Positions 52,121 through 61,355 of a stretch of DNA of 64,000 bases are shown piece after piece. Numbering within the stretch: the stretch's first letter is position 1; every line of letters starts with the position of its first letter. The notes below the pieces were generated by a model. It was not told where the DNA came from, searched no databases, and was given only the letters and a program-made list of their open reading frames with translations. The translations under genes and the position numbers were made by a program. The stretch spans positions 1-64,000 of the forward strand of contig NZ_FOLV01000017.1 in the NCBI RefSeq assembly GCF_900112415.1, in the 5' to 3' direction. Source of the DNA: Bacillus sp. 491mf (GTDB lineage: Bacteria; Bacillota; Bacilli; Bacillales; Bacillaceae_G).

Positions 52121-53608
52121 ATGTTTCAAGTACAAAAAGAATTAGCAAGCCATGAAGCAGTAGTTGTTGCTTTATTTGAAGATGAAGTAATGAGCAGTTT
52201 TGTAAACGAATTAAATCAAGCGTTCGATGGATATGTACAAGTGCTACTAGATGAAAAGGAACTTTCTCCAAAGAAGAAAGTCATTTCAAAAGTACATAGT
52301 TTAGGAAAAACAAAAGCAAAGCGTTATTATTTTGTCGGTCTTGGCAAAAAAGAAAGATATACGACAGAAACGCTGCGCGGTGCACTTGGAAAATTAGCGA
52401 AAACATTGCAAAATGCGAAAGTGAAAAATGTTGCATTTATGTTAGATTCATTCGTTACAGATAAGATGGATGCTATTGATGTTGCGCATATTGCAGCAGA
52501 AACATATTCTCTTGGCACATATGAGTTAGTAACATATAAAACAGATAAAAAAGAAGCTCATCAATTAGAAAGCTTTGCTGTGATTACAAAGGAAGATTCG
52601 CAAGAAATTGAAGCTGCATTAACAGTTGGCTATGTGCACGGACAGGCTACAAACTCTGCGCGTACGCTTATCAATATGCCGCCAAATATGTTAACGGCAA
52701 CAGCTTTAGCTGATTATGCGGTTGAACTAGCAGAAAAGTACGATATGGATTATAAAGTTCTTGAGAAAGAAGAGATGGAAGATCTTGGAATGGGCGCTCT
52801 GCTTGCGGTAAACCAAGGTTCTACAGAGCCGCCAAAAATGATTGCTCTTTTATATAAAGGGAAAGAAGAATGGACAGATGTAATTGGTTTAGTTGGTAAA
52901 GGGATTACATATGATACTGGTGGGTATTCTCTAAAACCGCGTGAAAGCATGGTTGGCATGAAAGGCGATATGGGCGGTGCGGCAGCTGTTCTTGGCGCAA
53001 TGGAAGTTATCGGTGAACTTCGCCCAGAGCAAAACGTAGTGGCTGTTATTCCTTCTACAGACAATGTGGTGAGCGGCACTGCATTTAAACCAGATGATGT
53101 GATTACATCGATGAGCGGTAAAACGATTGAAGTATTAAATACGGATGCAGAAGGTCGTTTAGCGTTAGCGGACGGTATTACGTATGCGAAGAAGCTTGGA
53201 GCAAATTATCTTGTTGATGTTGCAACATTAACAGGTGGTGTGATTGTTGCTCTTGGAAATCATACAACAGGTGCTATGACAAATAATGAAGCATTTTATG
53301 AACAAGTGTTAGAAGCATCGATGGAAACAGATGAGACAGTTTGGCAATTACCAATTTTTGAACGCGATAAAGAACGTGTTCGAAATAGTAAGTTAGCCGA
53401 TTTAAATAACTCGCCAGGACGTGAGGGCCATGCGATTATGGCAGGTGTATTCATTGGAGAATTTGCAGAAGAAACACCTTGGGTACATTTAGACATCGCA
53501 GGAACATCTGATACAACGAGCGCACATGACTTAGGTCCGAGCGGAGCAACAGGGGTAATGGTACGTACATTGGCAACACTTGTTGAGAGCTTTGGAGATG
53601 AAGAATAA
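52121..53608 (+). CDS. pepA: Cytosol (leucyl) aminopeptidase
   Basis: A 495-residue M17 aminopeptidase that releases N-terminal residues from peptides. The signature NTDAEGRL, and metal ligands in [15 protein letters not shown] and [13 protein letters not shown], are all present in the C-terminal half; the N-terminal 170 residues are the M17 N-domain. It corresponds to B. subtilis YuiE. GGGGGTGCTGAT precedes the ATG. Confidence 0.94.
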   Translation: MFQVQKELASHEAVVVALFEDEVMSSFVNELNQAFDGYVQVLLDEKELSPKKKVISKVHSLGKTKAKRYYFVGLGKKERYTTETLRGALGKLAKTLQNAKVKNVAFMLDSFVTDKMDAIDVAHIAAETYSLGTYELVTYKTDKKEAHQLESFAVITKEDSQEIEAALTVGYVHGQATNSARTLINMPPNMLTATALADYAVELAEKYDMDYKVLEKEEMEDLGMGALLAVNQGSTEPPKMIALLYKGKEEWTDVIGLVGKGITYDTGGYSLKPRESMVGMKGDMGGAAAVLGAMEVIGELRPEQNVVAVIPSTDNVVSGTAFKPDDVITSMSGKTIEVLNTDAEGRLALADGITYAKKLGANYLVDVATLTGGVIVALGNHTTGAMTNNEAFYEQVLEASMETDETVWQLPIFERDKERVRNSKLADLNNSPGREGHAIMAGVFIGEFAEETPWVHLDIAGTSDTTSAHDLGPSGATGVMVRTLATLVESFGDEE

Positions 53609-53615
53609 ATGAGGA

Positions 53616-53648
53616 AAGGATTGGCATTTGCCGATCCTTTTTTTTTTT
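53616..53648 (+). terminator. pepA terminator
   Basis: AAGGATTGGC/GCCGATCCTT with a four-base loop, then a run of at least nine T. Confidence 0.92.
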
Positions 53649-53771
53649 GAGTGCGTTACTGTTTTTTTGTGATAAATAGGGAATTAAATGTTGTAAAAAA
53701 ATAAAAAATATTGAGGGAAGCATAATTTTTTTCATATAATGGGACTATGCTGATTGAGAGGAGAAAACAAC

Positions 53772-55499
53772 ATGGAATGGAACAAAGAGTATGAACGCTG
53801 GATTTCCTTTGCAGATTTAGATGCAGAGTTAAAGCAGCAACTAGAAGAAATGAAAAGTGATGAAAAGAAAATTGAGGATAGTTTTTATAAAAATTTAGAA
53901 TTTGGTACAGGGGGTATGCGCGGAGAATTAGGCGCTGGTACAAATCGCCTAAATGTGTATACTGTCCGTAAGGCAACTGAAGGTTTGGCTCGTTTCATTG
54001 AAAAACAAGGTGAAGAAGCAAAAGCACGCGGTGTTGTTGTTGCATACGATTCTCGCCATAAGTCTCCAGAGTTTGCGCTGGAAGTAGCAGCAACATTAGG
54101 TGCTCACGGAATTAAAACATACGTATTTGAAAGTCTGCGCCCAACGCCAGAATTGTCATTTGCAGTGCGTTATTTACATACGTACAGTGGTATCGTTCTT
54201 ACAGCGAGCCATAATCCACCTGAATATAATGGCTATAAAGTGTACGGAGACGATGGGGGACAATTGCCTCCAAAAGAAGCGGATGAGTTAATTCATTATG
54301 TAAATCATGTAAGCGATGAATTGACAGTAGAGGTTGCTGATGTAGAGCAACTGAAACAAAATGGTCTTTTACAGATTATCGGCCAAGAAGTTGACGATGC
54401 ATATTTAGAGCAATTAAAAACAGTTATTCTAAATAAAGAGCTTGTGAAGGAAATTGGACAAGACTTAAAAATTGTCTTCTCGCCTTTACATGGAACATCT
54501 AACATCCCGGCTCGCCGCGGATTAGAAGCAGTTGGATTTAAAAATGTAACCGTTGTAAAAGAACAGGAACAGCCAGATCCAAACTTCTCAACAGTAAAAT
54601 CACCAAACCCAGAAGAGCATGCTGCGTTTGAATTGGCAATAGGGTATGGTGAAGAAATTGATGCGGATGTCTTAATTGCAACAGATCCAGATGCGGATCG
54701 TCTTGGCGTTGCAGTTCGTAATCATGATGGCGAGTATCAAGTGTTAACAGGAAACCAAACGGGTGCTTTAATGCTGGATTACTTATTATCACAAAAGAAA
54801 GAACAAGGCATTTTAGCAGCAAACGGTGTTGTATTAAAAACAATCGTTACATCCGAGTTAGGACGTACAATCGCAAAATCTTACGGACTTGATACAATCG
54901 ATACGTTAACGGGCTTTAAATTTATCGGTGAAAAAATTAAGCAATATGAAGCGAGCGGAGAATATGAATTCCAGTTCGGTTATGAAGAAAGTTACGGCTA
55001 TTTGATTCGTCCGTTCTGCCGTGATAAAGATGCGGTACAATCTGTATTATTTGCATGTGAAGTTGCCGCTTATTATAAAGCGCAAGGTAAAACATTATAT
55101 GATGGTTTACTTGAAGTGTTTGAAAAGTACGGATACTTCCGTGAAGGACTAGTTTCCTTAACGTTAAAAGGAAAAGACGGAGCAGAACAAATTCAAAATA
55201 TGATGACATCGTTCCGTGAGAATAGACCGACAGAAGTGGCTAATTTAGAAATAACGATTGCAGAAGATTATAAAGCGAGCGTTAGAACAAAAGTAGAAGA
55301 AAATGTGACGGAAGAAATCAAATTACCAAAATCAAATGTATTAAAGTATTATTTGGCAGATGGTTCTTGGTTCTGCTTACGCCCATCTGGAACAGAGCCG
55401 AAAATCAAGTTTTACTTCGGTGTACAAGGAGATTCCTTACAACATAGTGAAGAGAAGCTTGAAGCGATTAAAGAAGATATTATGAATCGAGTACAATAA
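53772..55499 (+). CDS. pgcA: Alpha-phosphoglucomutase
   Basis: A 575-residue phosphohexomutase: catalytic phosphoserine in [13 protein letters not shown] (about residue 145), metal loop DPDADRLG (about residue 306), sugar loop [10 protein letters not shown] and phosphate loop [12 protein letters not shown]. It interconverts glucose-6-phosphate and glucose-1-phosphate, the substrate of GtaB nearby. The ATG at 53772 follows GAGAGGAG by eight bases. Length agrees with B. subtilis PgcA (581). Confidence 0.92.
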   Translation: MEWNKEYERWISFADLDAELKQQLEEMKSDEKKIEDSFYKNLEFGTGGMRGELGAGTNRLNVYTVRKATEGLARFIEKQGEEAKARGVVVAYDSRHKSPEFALEVAATLGAHGIKTYVFESLRPTPELSFAVRYLHTYSGIVLTASHNPPEYNGYKVYGDDGGQLPPKEADELIHYVNHVSDELTVEVADVEQLKQNGLLQIIGQEVDDAYLEQLKTVILNKELVKEIGQDLKIVFSPLHGTSNIPARRGLEAVGFKNVTVVKEQEQPDPNFSTVKSPNPEEHAAFELAIGYGEEIDADVLIATDPDADRLGVAVRNHDGEYQVLTGNQTGALMLDYLLSQKKEQGILAANGVVLKTIVTSELGRTIAKSYGLDTIDTLTGFKFIGEKIKQYEASGEYEFQFGYEESYGYLIRPFCRDKDAVQSVLFACEVAAYYKAQGKTLYDGLLEVFEKYGYFREGLVSLTLKGKDGAEQIQNMMTSFRENRPTEVANLEITIAEDYKASVRTKVEENVTEEIKLPKSNVLKYYLADGSWFCLRPSGTEPKIKFYFGVQGDSLQHSEEKLEAIKEDIMNRVQ

Positions 55500-55523
55500 A
55501 AAAGGGAGAAATCCCTTTTTTTT
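55498..55523 (+). terminator. pgcA terminator
   Basis: AAAAAAGGGA/TCCCTTTTTT with a four-base loop, overlapping the stop codon. Confidence 0.88.
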
Positions 55524-55525
55524 GT

Positions 55526-55985
55526 TGTATAAAGATGTGATAAATTAGTAAAAGGTAAAGATATTAAGAATTTTTTCATTGTAGAAAATGGTGGAAATAA
55601 GGAATGTGCATAGTAAACCGTTTCATGGGAAAGGACTTCTCAAAATAAAGGGTTTCTTTCGCAAAATCAGTTCACATATCGTTCGCTTATTATGTTATCA
55701 ATCTATGACAAGTTTGAGGAAACCTTGACTAATGAAGAGACAATCATGTAAAATTTGTAGGGAATGTCACCTTGTCATAAAAAACAAGGGAATATTACAA
55801 AGCAAAAAGGGTGTAAGATTCCTAGAGCGAGATAATACAAGAGTTAATATGACGGGGTGTTTCGTATGTATGTTCTCTATATTAAGTGTGCTTTGTACAA
55901 TAAATTTATCCTGTGTAGGATAAATTAACTGATAGGAAATAAAAAATGTTCGCCATGTAAAACCATAAAGAAAGAGGTTGTAAAC
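55526..55985. other. Non-coding region upstream of gtaB
   Basis: A 63-codon Cys-rich frame (55732-55923) lacks a ribosome binding site and looks random. A short dyad, TTATCCTGTGTAGGATAA (55907-55923 region), lies 60 bases before gtaB. Nothing else is evident. Confidence 0.4.
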
Positions 55986-56870
55986 ATGAAAAAAGTAAGA
56001 AAAGCTATTATTCCTGCTGCTGGTCTTGGAACACGTTTTTTACCGGCAACGAAGGCAATGCCAAAAGAAATGTTACCGATTGTTGATAAACCAACAATTC
56101 AATATATCGTTGAAGAAGCAGTAGCTGCTGGTATTGAAGATATTATTATCGTTACAGGTAAAGGAAAACGTGCAATTGAAGATCATTTTGATAATGCTTT
56201 TGAATTAGAACAAAATTTATTAGAGAAGAAAAAGTATGAGTTACTTGAAAGAGTACAAGCTTCTTCTAAAATGGTTGATATTCACTATATCCGTCAAAAA
56301 GAACCAAAAGGTTTAGGGCATGCGGTATGGTGTGCGCGCAAATTCATTGGTGATGAGCCGTTTGCTGTATTACTTGGAGACGATATTGTGCAAGCAGAAA
56401 CACCTTGCTTAAAACAATTGATCGATGAGTATGAAAAAACATTGTCATCTGTAATTGGTGTGCAAACAGTTCCGGAAAATGAAACACATCGCTACGGTAT
56501 TATTGACCCATTAGAAAAAGAGGGTCGTCGTTACCAAGTAAAACAATTCGTTGAAAAACCAGCACAAGGTACAGCACCTTCAAATTTAGCGATTATGGGT
56601 CGTTATATTTTAACGCCTGAAATCTTCCGCTTCTTAGAAGAGCAACATATCGGTGCTGGCGGTGAAATTCAATTAACGGATGCAATTCAAAATCTAAACG
56701 AAATTCAACGTGTATTCGCTTACGATTTTGAAGGAACACGTTACGATGTTGGTGAGAAGCTTGGCTTTATTCAAACAACAATTGAAATGGCACTGCAACA
56801 TGACGAATTAAAAGAAGATTTACTACAAATTATGCAAAAGTTAGTACAAGAACAAGCGGTTAAAAATTAA
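55986..56870 (+). CDS. gtaB: UTP-glucose-1-phosphate uridylyltransferase
   Basis: A 294-residue enzyme that makes UDP-glucose from UTP and glucose-1-phosphate. The pyrophosphorylase motif [50 protein letters not shown], and the FVEKP sugar-binding lysine are typical. UDP-glucose feeds teichoic acid glucosylation and glycolipid anchors. AAAGAGG precedes the ATG. The downstream glycosylation genes use related sugar nucleotides. Confidence 0.94.
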   Translation: MKKVRKAIIPAAGLGTRFLPATKAMPKEMLPIVDKPTIQYIVEEAVAAGIEDIIIVTGKGKRAIEDHFDNAFELEQNLLEKKKYELLERVQASSKMVDIHYIRQKEPKGLGHAVWCARKFIGDEPFAVLLGDDIVQAETPCLKQLIDEYEKTLSSVIGVQTVPENETHRYGIIDPLEKEGRRYQVKQFVEKPAQGTAPSNLAIMGRYILTPEIFRFLEEQHIGAGGEIQLTDAIQNLNEIQRVFAYDFEGTRYDVGEKLGFIQTTIEMALQHDELKEDLLQIMQKLVQEQAVKN

Positions 56871-56887
56871 TTATTTATAGATGTGCA

Positions 56888-56955
56888 AGATTAGACATAG
56901 TGAATTGGAGAATGAGGTATTCTAAGGGAAACGTCCAATTTACTATGTCTAATCT
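56888..56955. repeat. 22-bp inverted repeat between gtaB and csbB-like gene
   Basis: Arms 56888-56909 and 56934-56955 (AGATTAGACATAGT-AATTGGA) complement with one mismatch across 24 bases. No T run follows. It lies directly upstream of the glycosyltransferase ribosome binding site and could be a stem separating the transcripts. Confidence 0.65.
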
Positions 56956-57010
56956 GTGCTTATAAATTGTTCTTTACTGAGAAAATTTGAAAAAGAAAGG
57001 GGTACCTTCT

Positions 57011-58015
57011 TTGAAGACTATTACAATTTTAGTGCCGGCATACAACGAAGAAGAAGTGTTAGATCAGCTGTATAGTCGGTTGACGGGCGTAATTGAGTCG
57101 GTGCCAAATTACAACTTCGAGATTTTATTTGTGAATGATGGAAGTAAAGATAATACATTAAATATGATTAAAGAGTTCCGAGTACGCGATAATCGTATTT
57201 CTTATGTAGATTTATCTCGTAACTTTGGAAAAGAAACAGCGATGATCGCAGGACTTGATCATGCGGCAGGTGATGCAGTTATCATTATTGATGCTGATTT
57301 ACAAGACCCGCCAGAATTAATCCCAGAAATGATTCAATATTGGGAGCAAGGCTATGATGATGTTTATGCAAAAAGACGTTCTCGTGCAGGCGAATCTTGG
57401 GCGAAAAAATGGACAGCTGGAAAATTCTATAGCCTATTAAAGAAAACGACAAGAATCCCAATTCAAGAAAATACAGGAGATTTCCGTTTATTAGATAGAC
57501 GCTGCGTGGAAGCATTAAAGCAAATTCGTGAAACACAGCGTTATACAAAGGGAATGTTCAGTTGGATTGGTTACAATAAGAAAGAAATTTTATTTGACCG
57601 CGATCCACGTGCAGCTGGTGAAACGAAATGGAACTACTTTAAGCTAATCGATTTAGCAATTGAAGGAATCACATCCTTTACAACGGCTCCATTACGTCTT
57701 GCATCCTTCTTCGGATTCACCGTATCATTTGGTGCATTTTGTTACATGCTTTGGATTATTATTAAGACACTTATGCATGGGGAATCTGTAAGCGGATATC
57801 CATCAATGATGACAGCGATTTTATTCCTTGGCGGTGTACAATTAATTGCAGTTGGAATTATCGGTGAATATTTAGGGCGTATCTTTAACGAAACGAAAAA
57901 TCGTCCACTATATTTTGTAGATGAGTATAACGATGATAAAGTAACAAATTTAGATGAAAAACCGGCAGCAAAGTTATATCGCGTAGAAGACCATAAAGTA
58001 AAATCAAATCGTTAG
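57011..58015 (+). CDS. GT2 glycosyltransferase, CsbB/GtrB-like (polyprenyl-phosphate sugar synthase)
   Basis: A 334-residue protein: a GT-A domain with VPAYNEEEVLDQLYSRL, FVNDGSKDNT, DADLQDPPELIPEM (metal-binding DxD) and the QxxRW-like QRYTKGMFSWIGY, then two C-terminal membrane helices. This is the type that loads a sugar (GlcNAc in B. subtilis CsbB) onto undecaprenyl phosphate inside the cell. TTG 57011 is used because AAAGGGG lies eight bases before it. gtrA-like and yfhO-like genes follow. Confidence 0.88.
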   Translation: MKTITILVPAYNEEEVLDQLYSRLTGVIESVPNYNFEILFVNDGSKDNTLNMIKEFRVRDNRISYVDLSRNFGKETAMIAGLDHAAGDAVIIIDADLQDPPELIPEMIQYWEQGYDDVYAKRRSRAGESWAKKWTAGKFYSLLKKTTRIPIQENTGDFRLLDRRCVEALKQIRETQRYTKGMFSWIGYNKKEILFDRDPRAAGETKWNYFKLIDLAIEGITSFTTAPLRLASFFGFTVSFGAFCYMLWIIIKTLMHGESVSGYPSMMTAILFLGGVQLIAVGIIGEYLGRIFNETKNRPLYFVDEYNDDKVTNLDEKPAAKLYRVEDHKVKSNR

Positions 58016-58027
58016 GGGATTAGAAAC

Positions 58028-58450
58028 GTGAATAACAAAACGAAAGAAATCTTTAACTATTTGCTTTTTGGCGGTTTAACGACGCTTGTTAATATCGTTA
58101 CGTATTTTGTTTGTGCAACTTTAGCAGGAATGGATTACAAAATTGCTACGACAATTGCATGGATTGTATCTGTGTTGTTTGCATATTTTACAAATAAAAA
58201 ATACGTATTTAACAGTCAACCAACAAGCTTTGCCCACGCGCTGAAAGAATTTTTCTATTTTATGGGTTTCCGCGTATTATCATATTTTATTGATATTGCA
58301 TCCATGGTTGTATTAATTGAATGGTTAGGTATCAATGATTTAGTGTCCAAAATTATTGCAAATGTTATTGTTGTAGTTGTTAACTATTTTGCAAGCAAAT
58401 ATATAATCTTTAAAAAGAAGGTCGACGTGAAACAAGGCCAAAATGCATAA
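58028..58450 (+). CDS. GtrA/GtcA-like membrane protein
   Basis: A 140-residue protein with four membrane helices. FNYLLFGGLTTLVNIVTYF, AWIVSVLFAYFTNKKYVF, FFYFMGFRVLSYFIDI and NYFASKYIIFKKK are the family pattern. GtrA/GtcA proteins are thought to flip the undecaprenyl-phosphate sugar to the outside. GTG 58028 starts it, 12 bases after the preceding stop, in one operon with the CsbB-like and YfhO-like genes. Confidence 0.88.
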   Translation: MNNKTKEIFNYLLFGGLTTLVNIVTYFVCATLAGMDYKIATTIAWIVSVLFAYFTNKKYVFNSQPTSFAHALKEFFYFMGFRVLSYFIDIASMVVLIEWLGINDLVSKIIANVIVVVVNYFASKYIIFKKKVDVKQGQNA

Positions 58451-58530
58451 AAAACAAATAGCTTGGCTTGATGCCGGCTATTGTTTTTTATATATATATT
58501 TTCGAACTAGGAATGATATGGAGGAGTGTA

Positions 58531-61227
58531 ATGCAACAGCTGTTAGATTTATTTAAGAAAAAGAAATTTTTATATGCATTAGCTTTTTTCCTTCCGTTTT
58601 CTATTTATGGTGTAATGTTTATACTGATTGGTATTGCTCCATTTGGACAAAAGTCAATTCTTATTACTGATTTGCACACACAGTATGTACAGTTTTACAC
58701 GTATTTATATGATGTTATAAAAAATGGAAAAAGCATTTTTTATAGTTGGGAAGGCGGAATGGGACTAAATTTTCTTGGCGTATTTGCCTACTATTTAGCA
58801 AGCCCGTTTTCTATTTTAATTCTCTTTTTTGATCGTGCTCATATTCCAGAAGCAATTATGGTTATGACATTATTGAAGGTTGGATTAGCTGGTGTGACAA
58901 TGACGCATTATTTAAGTCATATGATGAAGCGTCGTGAGATTACAATCGTATCATTTTCAACTTTTTATGCATTAATGTCATTTGTAACAGTGTATTCCTT
59001 CTGTGTTATGTGGTTGGATGCAATTTACTTACTGCCACTCATTATGCTTGGAACTGAGAGGTTGTTGACAACTAAAAAATATGGATTGTTTATTTTTAGT
59101 TTAGCTCTTACGTTTATTACAAACTTCTATATTTCTTATATGGTAGGGGTCTTTACATTTATTTACTTTGTGGCGCGTTTCTGTGTCCTGTATGACGTTC
59201 GTAATGTAAAGCAATTTATGCGAAAATTTGTATGGTTCTGCATTGGAACAGGTTTAGCAGCTGGAATGTCAGCGTTTATTGTACTGCCGACATATATGGA
59301 CTTAAAGAGCAACTTTGCAGAACGTACGAAATTGCCATTTTCTACAGCGTTTAATTTCGATCCATTTGATTTTTATAGTCGTTTCTTTAATGGAATTACC
59401 GATACAACAGTTAATGGAATGCCAAATGTGTATGCTGGTGTATTAACGCTATTACTTGTTCCATTGTTCTTTGTAACAAAGAAAATTTCATTAAAAGAAA
59501 AAATTGTGTACGGGGCAGTAATGCTGCTTTTAGTTCTTTCTTTTGAAATACCGTTTTTAAATATTGCTTGGCATGGTTTTGAACCACCAACAAATTTCCC
59601 ATATCGTTATTCGTTTGTATTGTCATTCTCACTTATTTATATGGCTGTTCGAACGTTTATGATCTTTGGAGAAGAATTGTTACCGGCATTGAAAAAGGTT
59701 GTTTTCTTTAACCTATTTATGATTGTTTTACTTGGGAAAGTAGCACCTTCTTATATGCAATCCAACAAAATGATGGCAAACATCTTTTTCGTTGTTGTGT
59801 ATGCGCTGTTACTATACGCAAAAGTTCGAGTGAAAAAGAACAAAGCGCTCATATCTTTCGCATTAGTAGCTATCGCTTCGTTAGATATTGCACTCAACAC
59901 AGTATATATGATTAAGTTAATGGGTTATGAGTATGGCTACATTAATCGTCAGGAATATGCATCTCCATATCCGAGATATGAAGAAACAATTCAAAAGGTA
60001 GCTGAAAAAGACAAAGGGCTATATCGCATGGAAACGACAATGGGAAGAACTTGGAATGACGCAATGCGCTTTGGGTATAAAGGACTTACTCATTTCAATT
60101 CTGTTGCGAATGGGCACTTGAATTTATATATGCAAGATTTAGGTTACGGTTATTTGGACGCATTAATTTTGCAAAACGGTCAAGGAATTGTTTCAACTGA
60201 TACCTTATTTGGTATGAAGTATATGATTTCAGATCGTCCATTAAATAAATATGGTTTTGAAAAAGTCGATAATGTCGGCGATATTTCCGTATATGAGAAT
60301 AAAAATGCTCTTCCGTTTGGATATATGGTCAATAAGGATGAGTTTGATACAAAAGGAAAAGCGAAATTAAAGGTTGAAAAAACGAACTATACAAACTCAT
60401 TTGAAGAGCAAAATAAACTAATTGGTAAGTTAAATGGACAACCTGTTAGCTATTATAAACCGCTTGAACCAACTTCTGTTCAATATAATAACTTGGTGGT
60501 AGCAGATACAGAAAAAAGTAAAAAGCAACTTGCTGCTGAGAAGAAAAAAGAGGCTCTTACAAACCAAAAGCCAATTCAGTTAGTTAGACAACAAGATGAT
60601 AAGACAGCGAGCATCAAATACGTGTTGGACGTTAAAGGAAAACAACAGCTATACACAAAATTACGTGTAGAACCAACTGGTGTAACAAAGGTTTACGTAA
60701 ATGGAAAAACATTAGGTAAAACAATTGGTGAAGGACCAGACAGCGACGTATCTGATTATCCATCTTATTATTGGAACAATGGTATTCTTGATCTAGGCTA
60801 TTTTGAAAATGAAAAAGTAGAAGTAGAAGTGAAGGTAAAACGTCAGTCCGTTGAATTAGATCAACAGTTGTTCTATGGACTTGACATAAATACATTTGAG
60901 AAGCGTGTAGATGAATTAAAACAACAACCACTAAACATAACAAACTTTACTGGCCGCAGTGTTCAAGGAAAGATTGATGTAAAACAAGATAATCTTCTTT
61001 TCTTATCTATCCCATATGATAAAGGATGGAAAGTAACAGTTGACGGAAAAGATGGGAAAGTACTGAAATTGAATGATGCATTTCTTGGAGTAGAACTACC
61101 AAAAGGAACACATACAATTGAATTGAAGTATACATCCCCTGGGTTTGTAGTAGGGGTCATCGTTTCTGTTATTAGCTTATTGGCAACGATTGTTCTTTGT
61201 TTTATCGTGTCAAAGAAGAGGAAGTAA
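58531..61227 (+). CDS. YfhO-like GT-C glycosyltransferase, first copy
   Basis: An 898-residue protein with about 12 N-terminal membrane helices, a catalytic-type acidic site in the first loop (LITDLHTQYVQFYTYLYD), and a large extracytoplasmic C-terminal domain ending in one membrane helix (residues 870-892). YfhO in B. subtilis transfers GlcNAc to lipoteichoic acid outside the cell. ATG 58531 follows GGAGG by six bases. It completes a CsbB-GtcA-YfhO set. A terminator follows, then a paralogue. Confidence 0.88.
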   Translation: MQQLLDLFKKKKFLYALAFFLPFSIYGVMFILIGIAPFGQKSILITDLHTQYVQFYTYLYDVIKNGKSIFYSWEGGMGLNFLGVFAYYLASPFSILILFFDRAHIPEAIMVMTLLKVGLAGVTMTHYLSHMMKRREITIVSFSTFYALMSFVTVYSFCVMWLDAIYLLPLIMLGTERLLTTKKYGLFIFSLALTFITNFYISYMVGVFTFIYFVARFCVLYDVRNVKQFMRKFVWFCIGTGLAAGMSAFIVLPTYMDLKSNFAERTKLPFSTAFNFDPFDFYSRFFNGITDTTVNGMPNVYAGVLTLLLVPLFFVTKKISLKEKIVYGAVMLLLVLSFEIPFLNIAWHGFEPPTNFPYRYSFVLSFSLIYMAVRTFMIFGEELLPALKKVVFFNLFMIVLLGKVAPSYMQSNKMMANIFFVVVYALLLYAKVRVKKNKALISFALVAIASLDIALNTVYMIKLMGYEYGYINRQEYASPYPRYEETIQKVAEKDKGLYRMETTMGRTWNDAMRFGYKGLTHFNSVANGHLNLYMQDLGYGYLDALILQNGQGIVSTDTLFGMKYMISDRPLNKYGFEKVDNVGDISVYENKNALPFGYMVNKDEFDTKGKAKLKVEKTNYTNSFEEQNKLIGKLNGQPVSYYKPLEPTSVQYNNLVVADTEKSKKQLAAEKKKEALTNQKPIQLVRQQDDKTASIKYVLDVKGKQQLYTKLRVEPTGVTKVYVNGKTLGKTIGEGPDSDVSDYPSYYWNNGILDLGYFENEKVEVEVKVKRQSVELDQQLFYGLDINTFEKRVDELKQQPLNITNFTGRSVQGKIDVKQDNLLFLSIPYDKGWKVTVDGKDGKVLKLNDAFLGVELPKGTHTIELKYTSPGFVVGVIVSVISLLATIVLCFIVSKKRK

Positions 61228-61237
61228 TGTGAAAGAG

Positions 61238-61287
61238 AATCCTTTCTAAGCAGGGGTAACAGAACCTGTTTAGGGAGGATTTTTTTT
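61238..61287 (+). terminator. Terminator between the two yfhO-like genes
   Basis: AATCCTTTCTAAGCAGG pairs imperfectly with CCTGTTTAGGGAGGATT, then T7. Confidence 0.8.
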
Positions 61288-61355
61288 ACATATATTCAAT
61301 AATGTGAGAAAATAGAAAATATGCAAAAATAAAAATAAAACAGGAGCATAAAATA

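Noticed and set aside
57285-57548. Minus-strand frame inside the CsbB-like gene
   Set aside because: It is a shadow of the conserved glycosyltransferase reading frame.
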